This document shows positions 24,991 through 33,455 of a stretch of DNA of 50,732 nucleotides, in pieces. Both the position numbers and the translations under genes were made by a program. The notes beneath the pieces are model-generated. The model did not search any database and was not told where the DNA came from. It saw only the letters and a program-made list of their open reading frames with translations. The DNA is from Gammaproteobacteria bacterium Ga0077536. GTDB taxonomy: Bacteria > Pseudomonadota > Gammaproteobacteria > Ga0077536. Numbering within the stretch: position 1 is the stretch's first letter; the number at the start of each line of letters is the position of its first letter. The stretch is taken from positions 1-50,732 of the forward strand of contig LNEL01000024.1 in the NCBI GenBank assembly GCA_001464935.1. Reading direction: 5' to 3'.

Positions 24991-26121
24991 ATGTACGAAG
25001 CCTTTTACGGTCTGCGCACCAAACCCTTCAGCCTTCTGCCCGACCCGGCCTTTCTGTACGGCAGTCGCAAGCATCAGCTCGCCCTGTCGACGCTGCAGTA
25101 CGCCGTGCAGAGCCGGCTGGCCCTGTCGGTGATCACCGGTGAAGTCGGCTCCGGCAAGACCACGCTCGTGCGCCAGCTGATCAACGAACTCGGCGACAGC
25201 GTGACGGTCGGGCTGATCTCCAACACGCACCGTGGCTTCGGCAACCTGATGCAGTGGGTCGCGCTGGCCTATGGCCTGCCGTTCAAGGGCCGTGACAAGG
25301 TGGAGCTCTATCACGACTTCGTCGAATTCCTGTGCGCCGAATATGCGCAGGGCCGGCATACGCTGCTGATCGTCGACGAAGCCCAGAACATGGACGCGGA
25401 AACGCTCGAGGAACTGCGGCTGCTGACCAACGTCAATTCCGACGACCACATGGTCCTGCAGATGCTGATCGTCGGTCAGCCCGAACTGCACGACACCCTG
25501 AAGCGTCACGAACTGCGCCAGCTCGCCCAGCGCATCAGCGTGGCCTGCAAACTCGAACCGCTGGATGTCAACGAGACCGCCGCCTATGTCCGGCATCGTG
25601 TCACCGCGGCCGGCGGCAGCCCGAACCTCTTTCACAAGAATGCATTGCGGCTCATCTGGAGCAACAGCGGCGGCATTCCGCGCGTGATCAACACGCTGTG
25701 CGATCTGGCGCTCGTCTATGGCTATGCCGATGAGAAGAAGCAGATCGATGCGCTGCTGATTGCCGACATCGCGCGCGATCGCATCGACACCGGCCTGTAT
25801 GGCGACAAGGTCTACGACGTCAATTCGCTGAACCTGCCGCACCGTACCGGCAAGCGCGACCGGCGCGCAGCAGGCCCGGGCGCGGCCGGCGAGGGGGCCG
25901 CACCGGCGGCGCCGCCGACGGACGCGGACGACACGCTGCTGGACGACGCCGTATCCGCCGGCGTCGACCTGATAGTCGACGGCAGTGCACCGACGGCGGC
26001 CGGGCCGTCGCCGACCGAAGCCGACATCGACGAAGAACGCCGTGCCCTCGCGAGCAAGGTCACGACGCTGCGTCCGGACGGCAGTGGCAGCGAGCGGCGC
26101 ACACGCGACCGCAGCGGCTGA
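24991..26121 (+). CDS. ExeA/GspA-like AAA ATPase
   Basis: The 376-residue protein begins MYEAFYGLRTKPFSLLPDP, the standard opening of the ExeA/XrtA-associated ATPase group. It has Walker A GEVGSGKTT (50-58), Walker B LLIVDEAQNM near 125-135, a sensor-like LIVGQPEL and GGIPRVINTLCDLAL. The C-terminal 90 residues are low-complexity Ala/Pro/Asp with no peptidoglycan-binding domain. Family members power assembly of secretion or exopolysaccharide machinery at the inner membrane. No secretion genes are adjacent. The large TPR gene at 9318 is the only other gene of that flavour in the window. AGGAAG precedes the ATG. Confidence 0.9.
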   Translation: MYEAFYGLRTKPFSLLPDPAFLYGSRKHQLALSTLQYAVQSRLALSVITGEVGSGKTTLVRQLINELGDSVTVGLISNTHRGFGNLMQWVALAYGLPFKGRDKVELYHDFVEFLCAEYAQGRHTLLIVDEAQNMDAETLEELRLLTNVNSDDHMVLQMLIVGQPELHDTLKRHELRQLAQRISVACKLEPLDVNETAAYVRHRVTAAGGSPNLFHKNALRLIWSNSGGIPRVINTLCDLALVYGYADEKKQIDALLIADIARDRIDTGLYGDKVYDVNSLNLPHRTGKRDRRAAGPGAAGEGAAPAAPPTDADDTLLDDAVSAGVDLIVDGSAPTAAGPSPTEADIDEERRALASKVTTLRPDGSGSERRTRDRSG

Positions 26122-26181
26122 AGAAGCGGTCGTGCGGGCCTGGCGTTGACGCGCCACCGCGCCGCACGCCAGCCGCACCCC

Positions 26182-27213
26182 TCAACGTCCCCGCAGCGCC
26201 GGCATCACCTCTTCGCCGAACAGGCGCAGCGAACGCTCGAAATCGACGGTCGGAATCCCGGGCAACTGCATCCGACAGATGATCTCCGTCGGCGCCAGCT
26301 CGTCGATCAGTTCATCGAGCTGGGCGCGCACGCTGGCCGGATCGCCAATGATGTAGCGTGAGGCGAAGCTCCTGAAGTCGAGCATGTCCTCCGTCGTCAC
26401 CAGTTCGCCGCGGTCGTTGCGCAGCTGCCGCTCGCCTTCGACCGATTTCCGGCTGTAGAGCCCGAACAGTTCGACGATAGCCGGGCCCGCGAGCGCTTCG
26501 GCCTCCGCGGTCGTGCGGGCCACGAACAGCTCACGGATGATCGGCCGCTCGCGGGTGGCGAAGCCGACGGCCGCCGCGGCCTCGTCGAAACGCGCGTAAT
26601 GAGCCTTCAGTTCGGCGTTGGTATGACGCGGCGAGGCCGTCACCGGGCAGCCCCGGCGCGCCGCGCGCGTCAGCAGCTTCGGCCCCGACACGCCGTACCA
26701 GACCGGAATCATCGGCTGCACCGGCCGCGGCACCACGCGACAGCGCGGAATCTGGTAGTAGCGTCCGCTGTGTTCCAGGGTGTCGGCGCGCCACGAGGCT
26801 TGCAGGATGTCGAGCATTTCCTCGCTGCGCGCAAAGCGCTCCGCGTACGGGATGCGATACGCCGCGCACTCTTCGGACACATAGCCGGGGGACACGCCGA
26901 GCGTCAGCCGTCCGTTGCTGAGATTGTCGAGCGTCACGACGTCTTCGACGAGGCGCAACGGATCGTACAGGGGCAGCAGCAGTACGTTCGTCACCAGCCG
27001 CAGGCGCGTGCTCAGGCCGCTCGCGTGCGCGAGCACCAGCAGCGGACTCGGCGCCCAGCCGTTGTGCTGGAAATGGTGTTCGGTGGTCTGGAAGGAATCG
27101 AAACCCAGCGTTTCGGCGAGCGGCACCAGGCGGTCCATTTCACGAAACGTGGCCTGGTGCGTGATCGAACCGTTGGCGGGGGTGATGAAGCTGTACAGCA
27201 GGCCGAATTTCAT
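26182..27213 (-). CDS. LLM-class monooxygenase/oxidoreductase (longer subgroup)
   Basis: From MKFGLLYSFITPANG the product is 343 residues. It is longer than the other three LLM proteins in the window and has different motifs: DSFQTTEHHFQHNGWAPSP near 40, LVTNVLLLPLYDPLRLVEDV near 77 and LSNGRLTLGVSPGYVSEE near 101. This is closer to bacterial luciferase-like FMN monooxygenases than to the TIGR03619 group. The C-terminal part has the typical DPASVRAQLDELID lid. Substrate unknown. It diverges from tas with 107 bp between start codons. An open extension of 17 residues upstream lacks support. Confidence 0.9.
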   Translation of the reverse strand: MKFGLLYSFITPANGSITHQATFREMDRLVPLAETLGFDSFQTTEHHFQHNGWAPSPLLVLAHASGLSTRLRLVTNVLLLPLYDPLRLVEDVVTLDNLSNGRLTLGVSPGYVSEECAAYRIPYAERFARSEEMLDILQASWRADTLEHSGRYYQIPRCRVVPRPVQPMIPVWYGVSGPKLLTRAARRGCPVTASPRHTNAELKAHYARFDEAAAAVGFATRERPIIRELFVARTTAEAEALAGPAIVELFGLYSRKSVEGERQLRNDRGELVTTEDMLDFRSFASRYIIGDPASVRAQLDELIDELAPTEIICRMQLPGIPTVDFERSLRLFGEEVMPALRGR

Positions 27214-27245
27214 CGCAGCACCCTCATGCCGGTTGGTGAGTGCGC

Positions 27246-27294
27246 AGTGTAATCCACGCGCCACCGTTCCCGCCTGTCGTCGATTCAGTACACT
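27246..27294. promoter_or_regulatory. Candidate divergent -10 boxes between LLM gene and tas
   Basis: TACACT occurs on the plus strand at 27289-27294, about 26 bp before the tas ATG, and on the minus strand at 27251-27246, about 32 bp before the LLM ATG. Neither has a good -35 box. The symmetric placement within the 107-bp gap suggests back-to-back promoters. Confidence 0.3.
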
Positions 27295-27320
27295 GGGCGA
27301 AAAGACACGAGGAAGCCGCG

Positions 27321-28367
27321 ATGAAGAAGCACCGACTGGCCGACAGCGCGCTCGAGGTCACCGACCTCTGTCTCGGCACGATGACCTGGGGCGAGCAGAA
27401 CACTGAAGCAGAGGCGCATGCGCAGATCGACTGGGCACTCGCACACGGGATCAATTTCATCGACACCGCCGAGATGTATCCCGTGCCGCCGAACCGGGAC
27501 ACCCAGGGTCGCACCGAGAGCCTGATCGGCGGCTGGAACACGCGGCATCGACACCGCCGCGGCGAGTTCGTCCTCGCCTCGAAGATCGCAGGCCCCGGGC
27601 GACGCGACTGGATCCGCAACGGCGACACCCGGGTTTCCGCGCGCACGATTCCGTGGGCCATCGACGACAGCCTGACGCGCCTGTGCACTGACTACATCGA
27701 TCTGTACCAGATCCACTGGCCGGAGCGGAACGTGCCGATGTTCGGCAACTGGCAGTTCGATCCGCGCAAGGAGAAGGAGTCGACGCCGATCCTCGAACAG
27801 ATCGAAGCGCTGGCCGCGGCGATCAAGGCCGGCAAGATTCGCGCGTACGGGCTGTCGAATGAAACGGCCTTCGGTCTGTGCGAGTTCAGGCGGCTCGCAG
27901 AGCAGCACGGACTGCCGTCACCGGTGTCGGTGCAGAACGGCTACAACCTCCTCAGCCGGACCTTCGATGGCGATCTCGCCGAAGTCAGCTATCGACTGGG
28001 GATTCCGCTGCTCGCCTACTCGCCGCTCGCGATGGGGTTGCTGTCGGGCAAGTATCGCGGCGGTGCTCAACCGGTCGATGCGCGGCTGGCGAAGTTTCCG
28101 AATTTCGGCGAACGCTACAAGCGTCCGCGTTGCGTCGAGGCGGCCGAGGAATACTGTGCTGTCGCCGGACGCCACGGCCTGACACCGACTGCGCTCGCGC
28201 TCGCCTTCGTGCGCAATCGCCCCTTCGTGGCCTCGACGATCCTCGGTGCGACGTCGCTCGCGCAGCTCGACGAACTCGCGCAGAGCTTCGAACTGGAATT
28301 GCCGGAGGCGGTGCTCGCCGACATCGAACAGGTCCACGAGCGCTATACAAGTCCGGCAGGGCAGTAG
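27321..28367 (+). CDS. tas: Tas-family aldo/keto reductase
   Basis: The 348-residue protein resembles E. coli Tas along its whole length: CLGTMTWGEQNTEAEAHAQ near 17, TAEMYPVPP near 49, GLSNETAFG and VASTILGATSLAQL near the end. The catalytic tetrad of aldo/keto reductases is present as Asp48, Tyr53, Lys88 and His132. The expected reaction is NADPH-dependent reduction of a carbonyl. In E. coli tas was found as a suppressor of tyrosine auxotrophy; the physiological substrate is not known. GAGGAAG lies upstream of the ATG. It converges on the glycine-zipper lipoprotein gene. Confidence 0.93.
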   Translation: MKKHRLADSALEVTDLCLGTMTWGEQNTEAEAHAQIDWALAHGINFIDTAEMYPVPPNRDTQGRTESLIGGWNTRHRHRRGEFVLASKIAGPGRRDWIRNGDTRVSARTIPWAIDDSLTRLCTDYIDLYQIHWPERNVPMFGNWQFDPRKEKESTPILEQIEALAAAIKAGKIRAYGLSNETAFGLCEFRRLAEQHGLPSPVSVQNGYNLLSRTFDGDLAEVSYRLGIPLLAYSPLAMGLLSGKYRGGAQPVDARLAKFPNFGERYKRPRCVEAAEEYCAVAGRHGLTPTALALAFVRNRPFVASTILGATSLAQLDELAQSFELELPEAVLADIEQVHERYTSPAGQ

Positions 28368-28435
28368 ACACCCTCTGCACTGCCGCGCGGGGCCAGTCCG
28401 GGCAGAGCGCAGTGACGCACAGCCCGGGCCGTCGG

Positions 28436-29017
28436 TCAGTAGCCCGGCGGCGGCGGGGTGTTGATCGGCGGGTACGCCGGGGCCGCAGCAGGCGGTGGCG
28501 TGCCCGGCGCAGGCGTGGCCGGATAGGTCGCTGTCGGATAGGTGGCGGCATTCAGGCGCTGCTGTTCGGCGACGTTCGCCGGCACCGGCACCTGGTGGCC
28601 TTTGGCATACATGCACTGCACGTAGGCGTTGTCGTAGCGCTCCTGCACGTTGTAGGCAGTGCCGCCATACGCGTCGGTGCCGGCCGCGCTGCCGAGCACG
28701 AGGCCCCCGCCTGCGCCGATCGCGGCACCCGCGCCCGCATTGCCGGAGGCCGCGCCGATCAGGGCGCCCGCCGCGGCACCGACCGCCGTCCCGATCGCGG
28801 CGCTGTTGACGGCGCTGTCGGTGGCCGCCTGCTGCGTGGGCGGCAGGCCGGTCGCCTGACGCGCATAGGACTGGCACTCGTAGTCGTCGGCGCGGAATTG
28901 CTCGAACGACATGCCGGTGCCGGGCAGGGCCATGACATCGGGGCCGTTCGGGATGCTGGCGCAGCCGGCGGCGCTCACGGCGACGATGATCAGGGCAAGA
29001 CTGGCACGTGTGTTCAT
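28436..29017 (-). CDS. Glycine-zipper outer-membrane-type lipoprotein
   Basis: From MNTRASLALIIVAVSAAGC the product is 193 residues with a lipoprotein signal whose acceptor Cys is at residue 19. A glycine-zipper segment rich in GAxxGAxxGA follows (about 75-115), then a YECQSYA-like conserved region precedes it and a Pro/Ala/Thr-rich tail ends in PPPPGY. Glycine-zipper lipoproteins insert in or stabilise the outer membrane. The next gene on the same strand side encodes another small exported protein, so the pair may belong to an envelope stress or cell-surface set. Function is not known. Confidence 0.85.
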   Translation of the reverse strand: MNTRASLALIIVAVSAAGCASIPNGPDVMALPGTGMSFEQFRADDYECQSYARQATGLPPTQQAATDSAVNSAAIGTAVGAAAGALIGAASGNAGAGAAIGAGGGLVLGSAAGTDAYGGTAYNVQERYDNAYVQCMYAKGHQVPVPANVAEQQRLNAATYPTATYPATPAPGTPPPAAAPAYPPINTPPPPGY

Positions 29018-29043
29018 GACTCGACTCCGGAACTGGCTGGCGT

Positions 29044-29430
29044 TCAACGCGGCGGTACGGTCGACGGATCGACCGGTATCCACTGCTGATTGCAGCGTGG
29101 CACGTGCGGGTAATAGCCGGCCGGACTCTGGCAGTAGTACCAGATCGTGGCGGGCGCCTGCGCCTGTGTCGGCGCGGGCGCCGGCTGGCGCTGCACGTAG
29201 ACCGGCGGTTCGCGTTCGATGATCACCGTGCGCGGCTGGTAATAGGCCGGCGGAAACGGCCGATAGTAGGGCCAGGGATCCCAGAACGGGTCATAGAACG
29301 GACCGCCGAAATGAAACCCGAAGCTGGCGCGTGAGTGATGGTGTCGCCCGCCCGCATGGGCAGTGGCGGGCAGGGCCAGCAGCGTGCCGAGTACGCCGCA
29401 GAGCGTGGCGATCGCGATGGTCTTCTTCAT
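29044..29430 (-). CDS. Small secreted Tyr/Pro-rich protein
   Basis: The 128-residue product has a clear signal peptide (MKKTIAIATLCGVLGTLLAL, cleavage near AHA-GG). A His/Arg-rich stretch, a Tyr/Pro/Phe-rich region (PFYDPFWDPWPYYRPF) and a two-cysteine C-terminal motif, WYYCQSPAGYYPHVPRCNQQW, complete it. That C-terminal pattern recurs in uncharacterised exported proteins of beta- and gammaproteobacteria. The two Cys could form a disulfide in the periplasm. AGGAGAAGGA lies just before the ATG. It is 26 bp upstream of the lipoprotein start, so the two are probably co-transcribed. Confidence 0.85.
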   Translation of the reverse strand: MKKTIAIATLCGVLGTLLALPATAHAGGRHHHSRASFGFHFGGPFYDPFWDPWPYYRPFPPAYYQPRTVIIEREPPVYVQRQPAPAPTQAQAPATIWYYCQSPAGYYPHVPRCNQQWIPVDPSTVPPR

Positions 29431-29553
29431 GTCGTTCCTTCTCCTGACTCGACGGCCGCCATCGTAAGCGGTCTAATCTGATTGGATGCTGAACAGCGTG
29501 TCGCGTTGCAGGCCTGTGCGTAACAGTGTGTAACCGGCGCGCGCGCTTCCTCC

Positions 29554-29559
29554 TATACT
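29554..29559 (+). promoter_or_regulatory. Candidate -10 box upstream of the repeat protein gene
   Basis: TATACT lies 28 bp before the ATG at 29588. The expected -35 position (29531-29536, TAACCG) matches poorly. It is a single-element prediction. Confidence 0.3.
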
Positions 29560-29587
29560 GGCAACGGACGGCAACAGGGATACAGCA

Positions 29588-30205
29588 ATGTCCGAGACGA
29601 CGTTTGATGTCGTATTCAGCGGCAAGTTGCAGGCCGGCGCCGATCCGGCGCAGGTCCGCGTCAACCTCGCCCGTCTGTTCAAGACGGAGCCGGCGAAGGT
29701 GGCGCACCTGTTCAGCGGGCAACCGGTGCCAATCAAGAGGGGCGTCGATGCGGCCACTGCCCTGCAGTACCAGGCGGCGCTGGCCAAAGCAGGTGCGCTC
29801 GTCGAACTCCTCGACACCACGGCGGCCAGCGCGCCGGCCCCGGCCGCCGTCGCGGCAGCGTCCGCGGACATCGTCGCCGCGCCGGCCCCGGCAGTCGCGC
29901 GCGACGCACCCGTCACCGTACCGCCGGCCATGGCCGCGCGCGGCACGCCGCCGCAGGCGCCGGATTATTCAGTCGCCGAACCGGGCGCGGTGCTCGTCGA
30001 AGCGGTGGTCATCGCGCCGCCCGTCATCGACACCGGGCATCTCAGCGTGGCGGCTCCCGGCGAACTCCTCGACGCGACGCCCCCTGTGGCCGCTCCGCAG
30101 TACGATCTCAGCGGCCTCACGCTCGATCCGCCAGGCACCATCCTGTCGCAAGCGACGCCGGTCGCGCCGCCCAGCTTCGATCTCAGCCAACTGAAGCTCG
30201 AATAG
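29588..30205 (+). CDS. Uncharacterised protein with N-terminal conserved domain and three 25-residue repeats
   Basis: This 205-residue cytoplasmic protein has no signal peptide. Residues 1-76 form a compact domain with LFKTEPAKVAHLFSGQPVPI and a Lys/Arg then YQAALAKAGALVEL, a pattern seen in unnamed gammaproteobacterial proteins. An Ala/Pro linker (77-120) leads to three tandem repeats starting with PG at residues 132, 157 and 182. Each runs roughly P-G-x-x-L, then V-A-P-P, then D-x-S-x-L-x-L. Function is unknown; repeats of this kind suggest a beta-rich or peptide-binding tail. It is followed after 64 bp by a DUF3014 gene. Confidence 0.8.
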   Translation: MSETTFDVVFSGKLQAGADPAQVRVNLARLFKTEPAKVAHLFSGQPVPIKRGVDAATALQYQAALAKAGALVELLDTTAASAPAPAAVAAASADIVAAPAPAVARDAPVTVPPAMAARGTPPQAPDYSVAEPGAVLVEAVVIAPPVIDTGHLSVAAPGELLDATPPVAAPQYDLSGLTLDPPGTILSQATPVAPPSFDLSQLKLE

Positions 30206-30208
30206 CGC

Positions 30209-30227
30209 GGCGGGCACCAATCCCGCC
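30209..30227 (+). terminator. Weak hairpin after the repeat protein gene
   Basis: GGCGGG and CCCGCC arms with a 7-nt loop lie 3 bp past the stop. There is no U-run, so the downstream DUF3014 gene may still be reached by read-through. Confidence 0.4.
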
Positions 30228-30269
30228 GGGCGGCGTCCAACCCGCCAGCACAGCCGGACGGAGAGTGAG

Positions 30270-31094
30270 ATGGGCAAAGTTTTCAAAGGGGCGTTCGCGC
30301 TGCTTGCGCTGGTGGCAATCGCGCTGGGCGCCTGGCGCTGGGTGACACGGAGCGACAGTGAACTCGCCACGCTCGTCGAACAGGCGCCGCAGCGCGTGCG
30401 GGAAGCGCTGGGCGCGCCGCCCGCGTCATCGCCGGCCCCGACCGACGTGGCCACGCCGCCCGCTGACGCACCGCTGCAATATCCGGTGCCGACCGATCCC
30501 TATACCGCGTTGCCGATGCTCGAGGCGAGCGATGAGGCATTCGTCGCCGCGCTCGGCGAAGCCGTCGCCGAACCGACGTTCACGCAGTTCGTCGAGACGC
30601 AGGGGCTCATTCGCCGCCTCGTCGTTGCGATCGACAACCTGCCGAACGGACGGCTGTCGATGAAGCAACGACCTCTGAAAGCGGTCGCCGGCGCGCTCGC
30701 CGTGACCGGCGACGAGTCCACGCTGACGCTGTCGGCCGACAACTACGCGCGCTATGGGCCACTGGTGGCACTCGCCGAGCGCGTCGATCCCGCCGCGCTG
30801 GCCGGCGTGTACCGGCACTACTACCCGCTGTTCCAGCAGGCCTACCAGGAACTCGGTTACCCGGACGCCTACTTCAACGATCGCCTCGTGGCGGTGATCG
30901 ATCACCTGCTCGCGGCCAGTCCGGTCGACGGACCGGTGCGGCTGGTGCAGCCCCATGTGCTCTATCGCTACGCCGATCCGGCGCTCGAGGCGCGCTCGCC
31001 GGGACACAAGATCCTGCTGCGCATGGGGCCCGAGAACAGCCGCCGCGTGCAGGCGGTGCTCCGGTCCTGGCGCGCACAGATCCTCGCGCAGTAG
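30270..31094 (+). CDS. DUF3014 domain protein, membrane anchored
   Basis: The 274-residue product has a single membrane segment near the N-terminus (FALLALVAIALGAWRWV), a Pro/Ala linker and a DUF3014 domain (about 75-270) with LPMLEASDEAFVAALGEA, FVETQGLIRRLVVAIDNLP, RYGPLVALAERVDP and YRYADPALEARSPGHKILLR. The domain would lie in the periplasm. No function is established. GGAG lies before the ATG. It converges on the cardiolipin synthase gene with only 13 bp between. Confidence 0.9.
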   Translation: MGKVFKGAFALLALVAIALGAWRWVTRSDSELATLVEQAPQRVREALGAPPASSPAPTDVATPPADAPLQYPVPTDPYTALPMLEASDEAFVAALGEAVAEPTFTQFVETQGLIRRLVVAIDNLPNGRLSMKQRPLKAVAGALAVTGDESTLTLSADNYARYGPLVALAERVDPAALAGVYRHYYPLFQQAYQELGYPDAYFNDRLVAVIDHLLAASPVDGPVRLVQPHVLYRYADPALEARSPGHKILLRMGPENSRRVQAVLRSWRAQILAQ

Positions 31095-31107
31095 CCGTCG
31101 AGGGATC

Positions 31108-32520
31108 TCAGATCAACGGGCTCAGCAGCCAGCTCAAGTCCTCGGCCCAGCGCCCGATCCGCCCCGGGGTCGCCGGCTGACCCTCGTCGCACGCGGCCAT
31201 CAGCTGTTCGATCCACTCGGCGCCGCGGCCGGCGGCGGTCGCGCCGTAGGCGAACAGGGCGAGTTCGTAGTTCAGGTACAGACTCCGCGCGTCCATGTTG
31301 ACCGAGCCGCTGATCGCCACCCGCTCGTCGATCACGATGAGCTTCGCGTGAATCATCGTGCGCGGATGCAGGAACACCCGCACGCCGGCTTCTGCGAGAT
31401 CGCGCAGCAACCGGTTGCGGGCGAAATCGGCGACGCGATGATTCGAGCGCCGGGGCAGCACCACGCGCACGTCGACGCCGACTCTTGCCTGCAGCGTGAG
31501 TGCCCGCAGCAGACCCTCGTCCGGCACGAAGTAGGGCGTCACGATCCAGATTCGCTGACGTGCGTTGTAGATCGCCGAGGTCAGCACGTCGTAGAACGGA
31601 TCGCCCGCCACGTCCGGGCCGTTCGGGACGACCTGCAGCGTTGTTTCGCCGGCGGGCAGGCCCGGGGCGGGCAGCGGCAGCGCTTCGCGCGTGGCGAACT
31701 GCCAGTCGCGCGCGAAGACCGTGGCCAGATCGGCGACGGCAGGGCCGCGCACTTCGACACAGGTGTCGATCCAGCGCGCGGGCGTCGCCGCCGGGCCCAT
31801 GTATTCGGCGGCGAGGTTCATGCCGCCGGTCAGCGCGATGTCGCCATCGAAGATCGCCATCTTGCGATGGTTGCGCAGGTTCGCCGACCAGCGCCGATGC
31901 AGCGGCAGCACCGGCATGAAAATACCGACCTGGGCGCCGGCCCGGCGCAGGCGCTGCAGGCGCATGAACCGGATCGGCAGGCTGCCGAGCGCATCGACGA
32001 GCACGCGCACCTCGACGCCGGCGCGCGCCCGTGCCGCCAGGCGCTCGACGATGACGCGGCCCACGACGTCGTTGGCGAGAATGAAGGTCGTCAGGTGGAT
32101 CGAATGCGTCGCGTGTTCGATCAGCGCGAGCAGGCGCGCGTACGCGATGCCGCCGTCGGTGATCATCTGCAAGGCATTGTCCGCACGCGGCGGCGGCATC
32201 GCGCAGGCGGTGAGCCGGCGTGCGATGTCGTTGGGCACCTCGGCGATGTCGGGCAGCACGCCTGGCGCATACAGCGGCGGTTTGCGGCCGGCGAGCTGGC
32301 GCAGTTTGCGCCCGCCGAACACGAGGTAGGCCGGTACGCCGACATAGGGGGCCAGCACCATGAACAGGAACCAGGCGATCGACGTCGCCGGCCGGGTGTG
32401 TTGGCGCAGCACGCGCGAGACGAGCAGCAGTGCGAGCACGAAGCCGACGATGGTCGCGAGGTGCTCGGTGACGAGCAGCAAAAAACCCTGGCCCGGGACG
32501 ACGGGGGACGCGTCGGTCAT
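31108..32520 (-). CDS. cls: Cardiolipin synthase (phospholipase D superfamily)
   Basis: From MTDASPVVPGQGF the product is 470 residues. Two N-terminal membrane helices (about 15-65) are followed by two HKD motifs, NHRKMAIFDGD (about 228-238) and IHAKLIVIDERVAISGS (about 400), the paired phospholipase D active site. The enzyme should join phosphatidyl groups to make cardiolipin in the inner membrane. The start overlaps the stop of the YbhP-like gene (TGATG), so translation is coupled. In E. coli the PLD protein ClsB and YbhP are also neighbours, but ClsB lacks membrane helices whereas this protein has the ClsA-like anchor. Confidence 0.92.
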   Translation of the reverse strand: MTDASPVVPGQGFLLLVTEHLATIVGFVLALLLVSRVLRQHTRPATSIAWFLFMVLAPYVGVPAYLVFGGRKLRQLAGRKPPLYAPGVLPDIAEVPNDIARRLTACAMPPPRADNALQMITDGGIAYARLLALIEHATHSIHLTTFILANDVVGRVIVERLAARARAGVEVRVLVDALGSLPIRFMRLQRLRRAGAQVGIFMPVLPLHRRWSANLRNHRKMAIFDGDIALTGGMNLAAEYMGPAATPARWIDTCVEVRGPAVADLATVFARDWQFATREALPLPAPGLPAGETTLQVVPNGPDVAGDPFYDVLTSAIYNARQRIWIVTPYFVPDEGLLRALTLQARVGVDVRVVLPRRSNHRVADFARNRLLRDLAEAGVRVFLHPRTMIHAKLIVIDERVAISGSVNMDARSLYLNYELALFAYGATAAGRGAEWIEQLMAACDEGQPATPGRIGRWAEDLSWLLSPLI

Positions 32521-33281
32521 CAAAGCACGACAGGCGTCAGGCGCAGGCGGGTGGCGAGTGCGAGATGATCGGACAGCCGGTGCCACGGCTGACCGTGCAT
32601 CACCTCGGCGGCCTCGATCGTCAGACCGCGGCAGTAGATGCGGTCGAGCGGCAGCATCGGCCGCCAGGCCGGAAACGTTCGCGCATGCCTGCCATGGACT
32701 TCGACATAGGTGTCGACGACGCCGAGCTCATCGCAGATCCGCGTGCCGGCCTGCTGTCGCCAGTCGTTGAAATCACCGCCGACGATCAGCGGCGCGTCGT
32801 CGGGCACCTGCGCGCGGATATGCGAGATCAGGCTCGTCACCTGGCGCAGGCGGTCGGCGTGGCGCAGGTTCAGATGCACGCAGCACACGTGCAGCGGCGG
32901 TCCGGGGCCACCGTGTTCGAGCGTCGCATGCAGAATGGCGCGTTGTTCCCAGCGATTGACGCTGACATCGATGTTCTGCCATTTGCTGACCGGGAGTTTG
33001 CTGAGAATCGCGTTGCCGTGATCGCCGTGCACGTGGCGCGCACTGAGGCCGTACACCGCATGCGGCCACAGTTCGGTGGCGAGAAACTCCGTCTGCGGCA
33101 GCAGGCTCCAGTCGGCGAAGCGGCGCGCGTGTGCCGCATGCACGCCCACGATCTCCTGCAGCAGCGCGAGATCCGGATCGGTAACCTCCAGCGCTTCGCG
33201 GATCTGGTGCAGCACGTGCCGCCGGTTGCCCGCCGACAGACCCTTGTGGATGTTGTACGAAACGACGGTCAGCGGCGGCAT
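32520..33281 (-). CDS. YbhP-like endonuclease/exonuclease/phosphatase family protein
   Basis: The 253-residue product starts MPPLTVVSYNIHKG. It carries the EEP-fold motifs LLQEIVG near 40, GDHGNAILSKLPV near 88, VHLNLRHADR near 134, GGDFNDWRQQ near 164 and RLSDHLALA near the end, with the catalytic Asp/Asn/His all present. It resembles E. coli YbhP throughout. EEP enzymes cut phosphodiesters in nucleic acids or phospholipid-type substrates. Coupling to a cardiolipin synthase argues for a phospholipid-related role, such as trimming of a head group, but this has not been shown. Confidence 0.9.
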   Translation of the reverse strand: MPPLTVVSYNIHKGLSAGNRRHVLHQIREALEVTDPDLALLQEIVGVHAAHARRFADWSLLPQTEFLATELWPHAVYGLSARHVHGDHGNAILSKLPVSKWQNIDVSVNRWEQRAILHATLEHGGPGPPLHVCCVHLNLRHADRLRQVTSLISHIRAQVPDDAPLIVGGDFNDWRQQAGTRICDELGVVDTYVEVHGRHARTFPAWRPMLPLDRIYCRGLTIEAAEVMHGQPWHRLSDHLALATRLRLTPVVL

Positions 33282-33455
33282 GGCGTGCGCGGTGTCGAGA
33301 GGGCGATGAGGCCGGTGGCGCCGGCGAAGGGCCGGGCCACCGGGTGCCGGCAATTCTGCCGTGCGGCGGGGGCTTGGCGCGAACGTCCGCTGCCCGCGCC
33401 CGCGACGCACGTGCAGACGGCGACGCCGTGCGTCGCCGTGCCGGCTGGCCGGAAC

